Positions 6,084 to 13,099 of a stretch of 14,007 nt of DNA are shown in pieces. The notes under the pieces were generated by a model. The model was not told the DNA's origin. It saw only the letters and a program-made list of their open reading frames with translations, and searched no databases. This stretch comes from JACMIU01 sp043763605 (lineage in GTDB: Bacteria; Armatimonadota; Armatimonadia; Armatimonadales; Armatimonadaceae): assembly GCA_043763605.1 (NCBI GenBank), contig JAYULM010000206.1, positions 1 to 14,007 on the forward strand, in the 5' to 3' direction. The position numbers and the translations under genes are program-made. Within the stretch, counting starts at the first letter, position 1. Each line of letters begins with the position of its first letter.

Positions 6084-8759
6084 TTATTTGCCGCGTAAGA
6101 GTGTCGTACTCCCGATCAACGGTCGCAAGTGATCGGCACATTTTTCCTTCATCTTCCGCCACTCGTCTTTCCAAGCGTCCTCTAACTTTTCTTGCTGGGC
6201 GAGAACCCGGAACTGGAAGTAGTGCTCGATAGCCGCGTCGTCGTCGCGTTGCCAGCCGCGCAGGAGTTGCCACGGGACCTGCTCGCCCATCTCATTGAAA
6301 CAGTCCGCGATGGCGCGTTTATACGTCGTGTCTAAATTGCCGTCTAACTGCGCCCCTTTGGTTTCGACCATCAAAAAAGCGGGGGCGGCTTTCCCGTCAA
6401 ACTTCATCTGTACGACGAAATCGGGATAGAACCGCCGCCGCTTCCAACCCTGCATACCGAACTCGCCGGAGATATTGCGGTACCACCAGAATACTTCGTC
6501 GGCGTGATCGGCGACGTATGCGAAGTCCAATTCCAACCCGTTGAAGTCGGCTTGCGCCTCGAAATCCATCGCGGCTTGTTTCGGGTCGGCATCATCGAAA
6601 CGCAGGCGTGTCCCGGCGGACCGGCGAACCTCCTTTGGTACTTCGTAGCGGCAGGGTTCGTACAAATGCGTGAAGCCCATCCGGTTCTGCGCCATCAACG
6701 TGCGAAAATGCATCTCGGTAAGCCGGTCGGTCTCGGTTTCGATCAGCGCGGTGATCCGGTCCCGCAGGGCGTAGCGCACGAGCGCGAGTTTGCCGACAAG
6801 GTTGGTTTCTCGCTCGGTCAGGCGAGATAGAGCGCGTTTTATCAGGCGAACCCGCTCCTTGATACTGAAGTGCGGCAGATCCACATTCACGGTCAGCCAT
6901 GCCTGCGTCGCCTCATCATTTTCGATACCTTCCTGCGCTATCGCCTCGTCGCGCTGTTCAGACGTCAATTCCAGGCCCAGCAAAGTGTAGCGGTCCCGCG
7001 CTTTTTTCAGTTCGTCGCCCATCCGCCATTCGTCCACCGAAACCGTGTCGAAATCCCGGTCGTTGACGTCAGGGAGCAGATGGCTGTACCAATCCAGCGG
7101 CTTCCAGTCGGTGGTTTCGGGGTCGGCGCGGTAGCAGAAGCGCGGCAACAGGATTTTCGCAGGGATCGGGGCGAGATAGTGTTCGGCGAGTCCGGGGCGC
7201 AGGTGGGCGATTTTATATCCTTTTTGCGCGTCCGCTTGCCCGTCTTTCTCGGTGTAGATGAAATCGTCGCCCTCGAAGCCCGCGTCGCCGAGCGACTTTT
7301 TCACCGCTTTGAGTGTTTCGTCAGTCTGGTTGTGGCGGGCGAAGACGTAGCACCGGTCTAACTTTTCGTCGCCGGTCTTGGTCTGATACGGTTGCCGCAG
7401 AACACGCCCGACCAACTGCGTCAGGGCGTCGAGCGAACTGCTGGCGAGGAGCGACACCAGCAGATACGCGAACGGGCAATCCCACCCTTCGCGCAGGGCG
7501 TCGCGGGTGATGATCCAGCGGATCGGGCAGGCTTCGTCCAGCAAGTCCCATTCCTTGAGTTCGTCCAATTCCGACGTTTTGACGGCGATCTGGTTCGCGG
7601 GAACGCCCAAGTTGACAGTCAGATATTTGCGAACATCGTCCCCGTGAACATACCGCGTGTCGTCCTTCTGACTTGCACCGACGCGTTCGGCTTGAACGAC
7701 GACAATCGGGCGGATGTACCGTCCGCCGTTCTCCCGCCACTTGTCCGCCGCCTTTTCCAACTCTTCCCGCTTGCGGTGCGTGGCGTCCAGGCAACGCTCC
7801 CAATCCCCGATGCCGTCCGTGTGAACGGCGATGGGCAGTTTGATCATCTCCTCCTGCAACAGTTCCTTGCCGGACACGCGCACGAGCAGGTTGGTTTGCT
7901 TCGGCGTGGCGGAAAGTTGCACCAGTAGCGCGGGGTTGAGTTGCGAGAGCGTTTCGCGGGCGGTCGCGGTCGCGGCTTTCTGTTGCTCGTCCACAATCAC
8001 GATAGGTCGGCACAGGCGCACCAGATTGGCGAGCGACGTGCGTACTATCGGCGTATCGCCCAGCGTGTGCAGGTTGGGCGTGGCTTCGCGCAACCGGATA
8101 TGCGCGTCGGGGTCGTTTTCGGCGGGGAAGTGGGACGGCAGGACGCGCCCGTCGCGGAAGTAACGCAGGAAGTCGCTCTTGCGGGTTTGCGCTTCCTCCT
8201 CCGGGGATGGGATTTTGCGGCTAACGCTCTGGAGCATCATCACCAACACGTTCAGGTCGCGTCGCAAACCCACCGGCGTCAAGCCGCCGATCTGGTCCTT
8301 CTCCCAAACCTTGACCCGCGTCCCGACACTCTCTTTCAGGGCGCGGTAATACAGGTGTGTCGGGTCGCGCAGGGCGGAGACCGTCTGGTCGTAGATGCTC
8401 TGCGTCGGGACAAGCCACAGCACAAGCCCCGCCCCCTCGCGTTCGGGAAGCAGGATTCGGAGTGCGCTACCGATGACCTGCGTGGCGAGCAGAGTCTTGC
8501 CGCCGCCGGTCGGGACGAGAAGACAGACATTCGGCAGATCACGCTTGTCCCCGGTCTGCATTTCGCCGTACCTGCCCATCGGCTGATACCGCAGGGCGCG
8601 GCGTTCGCGTATCGCCGCCCACGCATCATTCGCGGCGTGACGCGGGTTCGTCGCCTGTTCGTCGCGCAAAAGCGTCAGGTATTCGGCGATCTCGTCCATG
8701 ACGCGCTGTTGGTAACGGCGCAGGGAAACGGTGGTCGGGGTTTGGTAGGGGTAAGGCAT
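6084..8759 (-). CDS. res: Type III restriction enzyme, Res subunit (SF2 helicase-nuclease)
   Basis: An 891-residue ATP-dependent restriction subunit that works with Mod to translocate or switch on DNA and cut near unmodified sites. Helicase motifs in order: an N-terminal RYQQRVMDEIAEYL segment, motif I VPTGGGKT (83-89), motif II as VDEQQKA (DEQQ, 257-260), motif III LSATP (283-286), motif V REGWDCPFAYLLV (423-435) and motif VI QLVGRVLRQP (448-457). The C-terminal endonuclease domain shows FYPDFVV (Pro779-Asp780) and VETKGAQ (Glu799, Lys801), a PD-(D/E)XK site. Motif II is unusual, since the family normally has DExH/DExD-type sequences. The gene starts 23 bases after the mod stop with no clear ribosome site, so it probably depends on mod transcription and perhaps coupling. 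Length and motif set suggest an intact enzyme. Confidence 0.92.
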   Translation of the reverse strand: MPYPYQTPTTVSLRRYQQRVMDEIAEYLTLLRDEQATNPRHAANDAWAAIRERRALRYQPMGRYGEMQTGDKRDLPNVCLLVPTGGGKTLLATQVIGSALRILLPEREGAGLVLWLVPTQSIYDQTVSALRDPTHLYYRALKESVGTRVKVWEKDQIGGLTPVGLRRDLNVLVMMLQSVSRKIPSPEEEAQTRKSDFLRYFRDGRVLPSHFPAENDPDAHIRLREATPNLHTLGDTPIVRTSLANLVRLCRPIVIVDEQQKAATATARETLSQLNPALLVQLSATPKQTNLLVRVSGKELLQEEMIKLPIAVHTDGIGDWERCLDATHRKREELEKAADKWRENGGRYIRPIVVVQAERVGASQKDDTRYVHGDDVRKYLTVNLGVPANQIAVKTSELDELKEWDLLDEACPIRWIITRDALREGWDCPFAYLLVSLLASSSLDALTQLVGRVLRQPYQTKTGDEKLDRCYVFARHNQTDETLKAVKKSLGDAGFEGDDFIYTEKDGQADAQKGYKIAHLRPGLAEHYLAPIPAKILLPRFCYRADPETTDWKPLDWYSHLLPDVNDRDFDTVSVDEWRMGDELKKARDRYTLLGLELTSEQRDEAIAQEGIENDEATQAWLTVNVDLPHFSIKERVRLIKRALSRLTERETNLVGKLALVRYALRDRITALIETETDRLTEMHFRTLMAQNRMGFTHLYEPCRYEVPKEVRRSAGTRLRFDDADPKQAAMDFEAQADFNGLELDFAYVADHADEVFWWYRNISGEFGMQGWKRRRFYPDFVVQMKFDGKAAPAFLMVETKGAQLDGNLDTTYKRAIADCFNEMGEQVPWQLLRGWQRDDDAAIEHYFQFRVLAQQEKLEDAWKDEWRKMKEKCADHLRPLIGSTTLLRGK

Positions 8760-8782
8760 GAGTAATTCGATGGATACTACGG

Positions 8783-10423
8783 TCAGCGTAGTTGAGTCGG
8801 AAGCAGACGCGGGCGAATTATTTTTCCGGTGTCGCGTTGCCAGGCGCGGAGCACATCAGGGTCGAGCCACAGTTTTTCGGCGTACAGCGTGATGTTTTTG
8901 GCGGGTTCAGATTCCAGATGCTTTAACGTGTCGGCGTCGAACGCGCGGCTGGATTCCGGGTCCGGCGTGTACAGCAGGTAAACCGCCATCGTCGCGGTCT
9001 GCCCGACGCGCCCGGTTCCGGGGTCGGATTGCGCGGGGTCGTAGGCGGACAGCGTTTCGGCTTGCCACACATACCCGGCTAACTCGTGCCACGGGGTATC
9101 GGGGCGAAGCACGCCGTAATAGCCCCGGAGCGGTTCGTCGGACAGGGTGCAGTAGGTGAACGAGCCACCCAGCGCGGGGACCTTCTCGCCGACGCCCTCG
9201 ATCACGCGCTTGATGCGTTCGCGGGTAATGTCGCGGGCGATATTGCGCCCCGCGTTCTCGTCGTCCTTGCTGTCGTGCGGCATCTGCACCGTGATAAAGC
9301 GTCGGTTGCCGCCGTCTTCCTTATTGAGTTGCAGAACGGCATGTGCGGTCGTGCCGGAGCCGCCAAAGGAATCCAAAATGATGTCGTTATCCCCCGAACC
9401 AATACTAAGCAGACGTTTGAGCAACCGCACCGGCTTTGGCGTATCAAATGTGCCTATGTCACCAATAATTTCATTGAGTTCTTTGGTGGCTTCCTGGTTA
9501 TGACCAACTTCTGCATTTGTCCACCACGTCCAGACAGTTTGCTTCTCAGCTTCGTTGATGAATCGTTTCAATCGCGGGCGTGAATCGCCATTCTTGCCGA
9601 ACCAAATACGATTGTCGTTCATAAGATTTTTGAACGTGGCTTCCGCCAATGCCCAACACCTACCATCTGGCGGTGTGTATTCCTTTCCGGTCGGGGAAAC
9701 AATCGTATAGTACTGGCTTGCAGTTGCGTGGCCCGTTTGACCGGTCAGGTCAACAGATGCCCATGACCCTCTTGGGTCGTCATCTGGATTCTTGAAATCC
9801 TGGATTCGTTGATCACTCAACATCTCCTTATTGAGTACAAAGTTCTCGTTGCTACGTGAGTATACGATTATGTGATCATGGGCTGGATTAAGCATGAGAC
9901 GTGCGTCGGACGATGTTCGCTTTTGCCACAATATATTGGCAATAAAATTTTCCTCGCCGAAAATCTCGTCCATGAGCATACGCAGGTGATGTACTTCGTT
10001 GTCGTCGATGGAAACAAAAATCACGCCGTCCTCGCGGAGCAGTTCGCGCAGGAGTTGCAGACGCGGGTACATCATGCAACACCATTTATCGTGGCGGTTG
10101 AAATCCTCGCCCTGCGGACCGACTTCCTTGCCGAGCCATTCCTTGAACAGTGCACCGGAAACGTTGTCATTGTAAACCCAGTGTTCGTTGCCGGTGTTGT
10201 ACGGCGGGTCGATGTAAATACACTTCACGCGCCCCCGGTAGTAAGGCAACAGTGATTCGAGCGCGAGCAGGTTATCGCCTTCGATCAGGAGGTTGCCGTC
10301 GAGTGTGGGGGCGGTGCCTTCGGGTAGAACGGACAGCGCGGGATCGGGGACTAACGTGTGGTGCGGGAGGGCTTCGTGAAGTCGCTCGATAAACGAGCGA
10401 CCGCGAAATTGGAGGGAGGGCAT
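8783..10423 (-). CDS. mod: Type III site-specific DNA (adenine-N6) methyltransferase, Mod subunit
   Basis: A 546-residue DNA methyltransferase of the beta class: motif IV DPPYNTG (72-78) comes before the SAM-binding motif I DSFGGSGTTAHAV (351-363). The variable stretch between them (about 160-340) is where target recognition is expected. The N-terminal LLIEGDNLLALESLL segment is typical of type III Mod proteins. Mod gives the R-M complex its DNA specificity and methylates one strand of an asymmetric site. It is followed after 23 bases by res. DNA coding the middle of the protein is clearly poorer in G+C (for example 23 of 60 bases at 9781-9840) than the ends (45 of 60 at 9001-9060), a mosaic pattern. 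The ATG at 10421-10423 has no ribosome site and lies 6 bases after a TAGAAT box, so a leaderless start is possible. Confidence 0.93.
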   Translation of the reverse strand: MPSLQFRGRSFIERLHEALPHHTLVPDPALSVLPEGTAPTLDGNLLIEGDNLLALESLLPYYRGRVKCIYIDPPYNTGNEHWVYNDNVSGALFKEWLGKEVGPQGEDFNRHDKWCCMMYPRLQLLRELLREDGVIFVSIDDNEVHHLRMLMDEIFGEENFIANILWQKRTSSDARLMLNPAHDHIIVYSRSNENFVLNKEMLSDQRIQDFKNPDDDPRGSWASVDLTGQTGHATASQYYTIVSPTGKEYTPPDGRCWALAEATFKNLMNDNRIWFGKNGDSRPRLKRFINEAEKQTVWTWWTNAEVGHNQEATKELNEIIGDIGTFDTPKPVRLLKRLLSIGSGDNDIILDSFGGSGTTAHAVLQLNKEDGGNRRFITVQMPHDSKDDENAGRNIARDITRERIKRVIEGVGEKVPALGGSFTYCTLSDEPLRGYYGVLRPDTPWHELAGYVWQAETLSAYDPAQSDPGTGRVGQTATMAVYLLYTPDPESSRAFDADTLKHLESEPAKNITLYAEKLWLDPDVLRAWQRDTGKIIRPRLLPTQLR

Positions 10424-10429
10424 GGCGAT

Positions 10430-10435
10430 ATTCTA
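10430..10435 (-). promoter_or_regulatory. Candidate -10 element of a leaderless mod promoter
   Basis: The coding strand reads TAGAAT six bases before the mod ATG, with no purine-rich ribosome site between. A TANNNT box at this spacing places transcription start at or next to the ATG, as in leaderless genes. No good -35 is visible, so confidence is low. Confidence 0.3.
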
Positions 10436-10460
10436 CCGTGTTTCGCGAGAGTCCTCACCG

Positions 10461-10494
10461 CGCCGGTTCGGGGATTTTCAATCACGAACCGGCG
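10461..10494. promoter_or_regulatory. Inverted repeat upstream of mod, candidate operator or attenuator
   Basis: CGCCGGTTCG (10461-10470) and CGAACCGGCG (10485-10494) are perfect reverse complements separated by 14 bases. They lie in the 95-base gap between the zinc-ribbon gene and mod, 38 bases upstream of the mod ATG. No T-run follows on the minus strand, so a terminator is unlikely. Position and symmetry suit binding of a dimeric regulator or an mRNA hairpin upstream of mod. Confidence 0.45.
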
Positions 10495-10518
10495 TGCAGG
10501 GAGAAATTGCCGCCGTTT

Positions 10519-11373
10519 CTAATCCAGCCAGTCCCGGTCCTTACCTGCAAAATCCTGTGCGGAGATTCGCCTGCCGCTGGTGGTGGGTAACGGCGGCGAT
10601 GGGTGCAGACTGAGGTAGGCTGGGGTGTTCGCATCGGGCATTTTGACGTGGGTGAGTAGCCAGCGCGCCGCGTCCGCGTGGTTTATTCCTAACCGACGCA
10701 TGGTGAACACCAGTCCTTCCTTCGCTTCGTCGTCGAGGTTCACGGTGATCTCCTGAACGCCGAGGATGGTGGGCTGGAATCCACGCCCGTAGTGCCCGCC
10801 GGAACCTGCGATCTTCTTTTTCGCGGACTCGCTTTGCAAGTTGGGAAATTTCATTGCGGCTGCCGACGGGTCGCGCGGGATGGGGATCGCGGACGGTCGC
10901 CCGAAAGGACCACGCCTCCCGAAGGTAACGGTGCCGAATACCGCGCCGGTCAGTACGTGGCGGAAGATCGCCTGGACTGCCTGGGCGTCCGTACAACGCT
11001 TCGCCTGCCCGTACTCCACCAGAGCGAGACGCGCCCGTCTGTCCAGCCAGAAGGTAAATCTGTGGCGGTAGCGCAACACCTTGCTCCTTTCCTGCGTCGC
11101 CTTTTTGTATTCGCTCAGGAAGCATTTCTTGCACTTCGGGCAGGTGTACGCCGACCGATCATCCGGTAGTCGGCGTTCCCGGACGATGGCTTTGCAGGCA
11201 GGGCATTTAGGGCGTAGATCGGGCGGTAAGCCGTAGGAGCGTCGTTTGCACGTGCGGCAAAAGTATCGCTGGCGGTCATTCGCGCGTCCATAGTCGCGTA
11301 AGTCCTTGCCGTTGCAGTGGGTGCAGACCGGTTCCTGATCACCCTGTTTCGTTTGTCGTATCTTAAATCCCAT
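10519..11373 (-). CDS. Double zinc-ribbon protein with two RHH-like modules, possible R-M regulator
   Basis: A 284-residue protein; I do not recognise a named family. The N-terminus holds two CxxC...CxxC zinc ribbons: Cys17/20/39/42 (the CTHC and CRTCKRRS pattern seen in transposase- and regulator-type ribbons) and Cys57/60/78/81. Two segments follow, at about 106-140 and 209-243. They align without gaps and share T..LD..A...LV and a final H-V, each resembling a ribbon-helix-helix (strand, LD turn, two helices). Linkers are Gly/Pro- and Ser/Lys-rich. No transposase catalytic domain is present, so it is probably a DNA-binding protein. It lies 95 bases upstream of mod on the same strand, and AGGGGA precedes its ATG by 7 bases. 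It may control or assist the R-M genes; this is inference from position. An orphan transposase-derived protein is the alternative. Confidence 0.75.
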   Translation of the reverse strand: MGFKIRQTKQGDQEPVCTHCNGKDLRDYGRANDRQRYFCRTCKRRSYGLPPDLRPKCPACKAIVRERRLPDDRSAYTCPKCKKCFLSEYKKATQERSKVLRYRHRFTFWLDRRARLALVEYGQAKRCTDAQAVQAIFRHVLTGAVFGTVTFGRRGPFGRPSAIPIPRDPSAAAMKFPNLQSESAKKKIAGSGGHYGRGFQPTILGVQEITVNLDDEAKEGLVFTMRRLGINHADAARWLLTHVKMPDANTPAYLSLHPSPPLPTTSGRRISAQDFAGKDRDWLD

Positions 11374-11480
11374 CGGCAGTCCCCTATTCGGAAGTGTATG
11401 GATTTACGATACCAAACAGTGTCCGGGATTGGGCAACATTTTGTTTTCGCGCGTTTTATCCGGCGGGTGCCTCCTGTCGG

Positions 11481-11524
11481 CTTCGGTCATACGGTGGATT
11501 ACGTGACCACGGCGATGGGCGGCG
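11481..11524 (+). pseudogene. Fragment of an A-type Fe-S carrier gene (direct-repeat copy 2)
   Basis: Forty-four bases encode F-G-H-T-V-D-Y-V-T-T-A-M-G-G, differing from residues 97-110 of the carrier at 4301-4762 only at the third residue. The DNA match is 37 of 44. From the shared ACGGTGGA onward the three differences are all synonymous third-position changes (GAC/GAT, TAT/TAC, GTA/GTG). Neither the upstream core nor the downstream CGCG ligand motif is present. It lies in the 270-base gap between the zinc-ribbon gene and the apiosidase-like gene; I see nothing else nameable in that gap. Confidence 0.65.
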
Positions 11525-11643
11525 AGGCGGATAGTCGCGCACAAAGACGAAATGACCGTTCGAAACGAAACCCCGGCAGGAATTTCGGACCCGTTCCGCG
11601 AACCAGGTTACACAACACTTTAACGCAACGGAGCCTTTTTAAA

Positions 11644-12930
11644 ATGACATTGCGCGTCAGCGATAACCGCCGTTTCTTACAGCAGTCGGACGGCACCCCT
11701 TTTTTCTACCTCGGCGACACCGCCTGGGAACTGTTCCACCGGCTGTCCTACGCGGAAGCCGACCATTACCTGACCGACCGTGCCGCCAAAGGGTTCATCG
11801 TGATCCAGTGCGTCGCGCTTGCGGAATTGGACGGTATCAAGACCCCGAACGCGAACGGCGACACGCCGTTTGTCGGCGACGATCCCACGCGACCGAACGA
11901 AGCGTATTGGCAACACGTGGACCGCGTGATCGCCCGCACCGCCGAACTCGGTATGGTCGCCGGGGTCCTGCCGACGTGGGGCGACAAGTGGAACAAGGCG
12001 TGGGGCGCGGGGCCGGAATTGTTCACGCCGGAGAACGCGCACACCTACGGACAATTTCTCGGAGAACGTTACAAGGACGCCCCCGCCCTGCTCTGGATTC
12101 TGGGCGGCGACCGCGCGATAGAAAATGACACCCACCGGGCGATCATCCGGGCGATGGCGGCGGGGGTCGCGGCGGGGGACGGCGGCGCGCACCTGCAAAC
12201 GTTGCACCCGCAGGGGCAACAAACCTCCTCGACCCACTTCCATAACGACGACTGGCTGGCGTTCAACATGTACCAGACCGGGCACACGTGGGACCGCGAT
12301 AACTTCAACAGCGTCGCAGCGGACTACGCACTCACGCCGGTCAAGCCGTGCCTCGACTCCGAACCCGGATACGAGGACCACCCGAACGGTTGGAAACCCG
12401 AAACCGGCTACTTGGACGATTACGAATGTCGCAAATGGCTCTGGTGGGGCGTACTCGCCGGGGCGTGCGGACACACCTACGGTTGTCACCCGATCTGGCA
12501 GTTCTACGACAAAGAGAAGCACAAGCCGGTCGGATTCGTCCGTAACGACTGGCAGACCGCGCTCCATTTCCCGGGTTCGGACCAGATGCATCACGCGAAA
12601 GACCTGCTCCTCGCCCGCCCCTACTTTTCCCGCATCCCGGATCAATCGTTGATCGTCTCCGACACGCACGACGGCAAACTGGTACGCACCCACCATATCC
12701 AGGCAAGCCGGGACGAAAACGGCACCTACGCCATCGTCTACAGCGCGTCCGGTCAGCCGTTCACGGTAGACATGACGAAACTTTCCGGCACCGCGAAGGC
12801 GGCGTGGTTCGACCCGCGCAACGGTGACAGCAAACCCTTCGGCGAGTTCCCCAACACCGGAACACAGGAGTTCATGCCGCCCGGCAACGGTCGCGGCTCC
12901 GACTGGGTGCTGACGCTGGATACGGTTTAA
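11644..12930 (+). CDS. GH140/DUF4038 apiosidase-like glycoside hydrolase
   Basis: A 428-residue TIM-barrel glycosidase of the DUF4038 type, whose characterised GH140 members release apiose from plant pectin (rhamnogalacturonan II). Family landmarks: FFYLGDTAWELFHRL (20-34), VLPTWGDKWNKAWG (108-121), FTPENAHTYGQFLG (127-140), WILGGDR with likely acid/base Asp156, HNDDWLAFNMYQTGH (200-214), CLDSEPGYEDHP with likely nucleophile Glu240, and a GACGHTYGCH segment. A C-terminal beta domain follows. The ATG at 11644 has GGAG 10 bases upstream. The frame is open back to 11317, but the extra 109 codons hold only an Fe-S gene fragment and no domain. No signal peptide is seen, so it probably acts in the cytoplasm on imported glycosides. 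Its TAA stop lies inside a palindromic repeat. Confidence 0.88.
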   Translation: MTLRVSDNRRFLQQSDGTPFFYLGDTAWELFHRLSYAEADHYLTDRAAKGFIVIQCVALAELDGIKTPNANGDTPFVGDDPTRPNEAYWQHVDRVIARTAELGMVAGVLPTWGDKWNKAWGAGPELFTPENAHTYGQFLGERYKDAPALLWILGGDRAIENDTHRAIIRAMAAGVAAGDGGAHLQTLHPQGQQTSSTHFHNDDWLAFNMYQTGHTWDRDNFNSVAADYALTPVKPCLDSEPGYEDHPNGWKPETGYLDDYECRKWLWWGVLAGACGHTYGCHPIWQFYDKEKHKPVGFVRNDWQTALHFPGSDQMHHAKDLLLARPYFSRIPDQSLIVSDTHDGKLVRTHHIQASRDENGTYAIVYSASGQPFTVDMTKLSGTAKAAWFDPRNGDSKPFGEFPNTGTQEFMPPGNGRGSDWVLTLDTV

Positions 12931-13090
12931 CCGCCAAGACGCCAAGTTCGCCAGGGTAAGAGAAGGAAGAGAGTTTAGAGTTAGGGGCTTGCCTATTGAG
13001 CATAGCCCTCTCGGTAACGAGCGAATCGAAAAACCTCAAAATCTCTTCTCCTTCTCTTACCTTGGCGAACTTGGCGTCTTGGCGGTTAAA
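12926..13090. repeat. Near-perfect palindromic element (CCGCCAAGACGCCAAG type)
   Basis: The left arm (12926-12972, starting TTTAACCGCCAAGACGCC) and right arm (13042-13090, ending GGCGTCTTGGCGGTTAAA) are reverse complements except for one substitution and a two-base indel. The spacer is 69 bases. Its minus-strand translation contains NRQDAKFAKV, a peptide I know as a hallmark of a dispersed repeat in many genomes. The left arm contains the stop codon of the apiosidase-like gene, and the right arm ends 9 bases before the next ATG. It may be a non-autonomous mobile element and/or an intercistronic hairpin. Confidence 0.85.
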
Positions 13091-13099
13091 AATAAAAAT

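Noticed and set aside
7941..8765. Plus-strand open frames opposite res (including 6870-7361 and 7392-7928)
   Set aside because: Res has a full helicase and nuclease motif set; these are antisense shadows.
10519..11373. IS1/IS1595-type transposase based on the zinc ribbon
   Set aside because: No DDE catalytic domain follows the ribbons and no terminal inverted repeats were seen around the gene.
4588..11524. attL/attR of an integrative element
   Set aside because: No integrase lies between the copies, the repeat is only 37/44 identical, and the right copy is not followed by the original gene end. It is kept as a possible scar rather than called as att sites.
11317..11643. N-terminal extension of the GH140 gene to an ATG at 11317
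   Set aside because: The 109 extra codons overlap the zinc-ribbon gene start and carry only the Fe-S gene fragment. The ATG at 11644 has a ribosome site and starts the known domain.
11677..12945. Long minus-strand open frame opposite the GH140 gene (422 codons)
   Set aside because: It is a codon shadow of the well-supported GH140 frame, rich in Arg, Val and Gly, with no motif.
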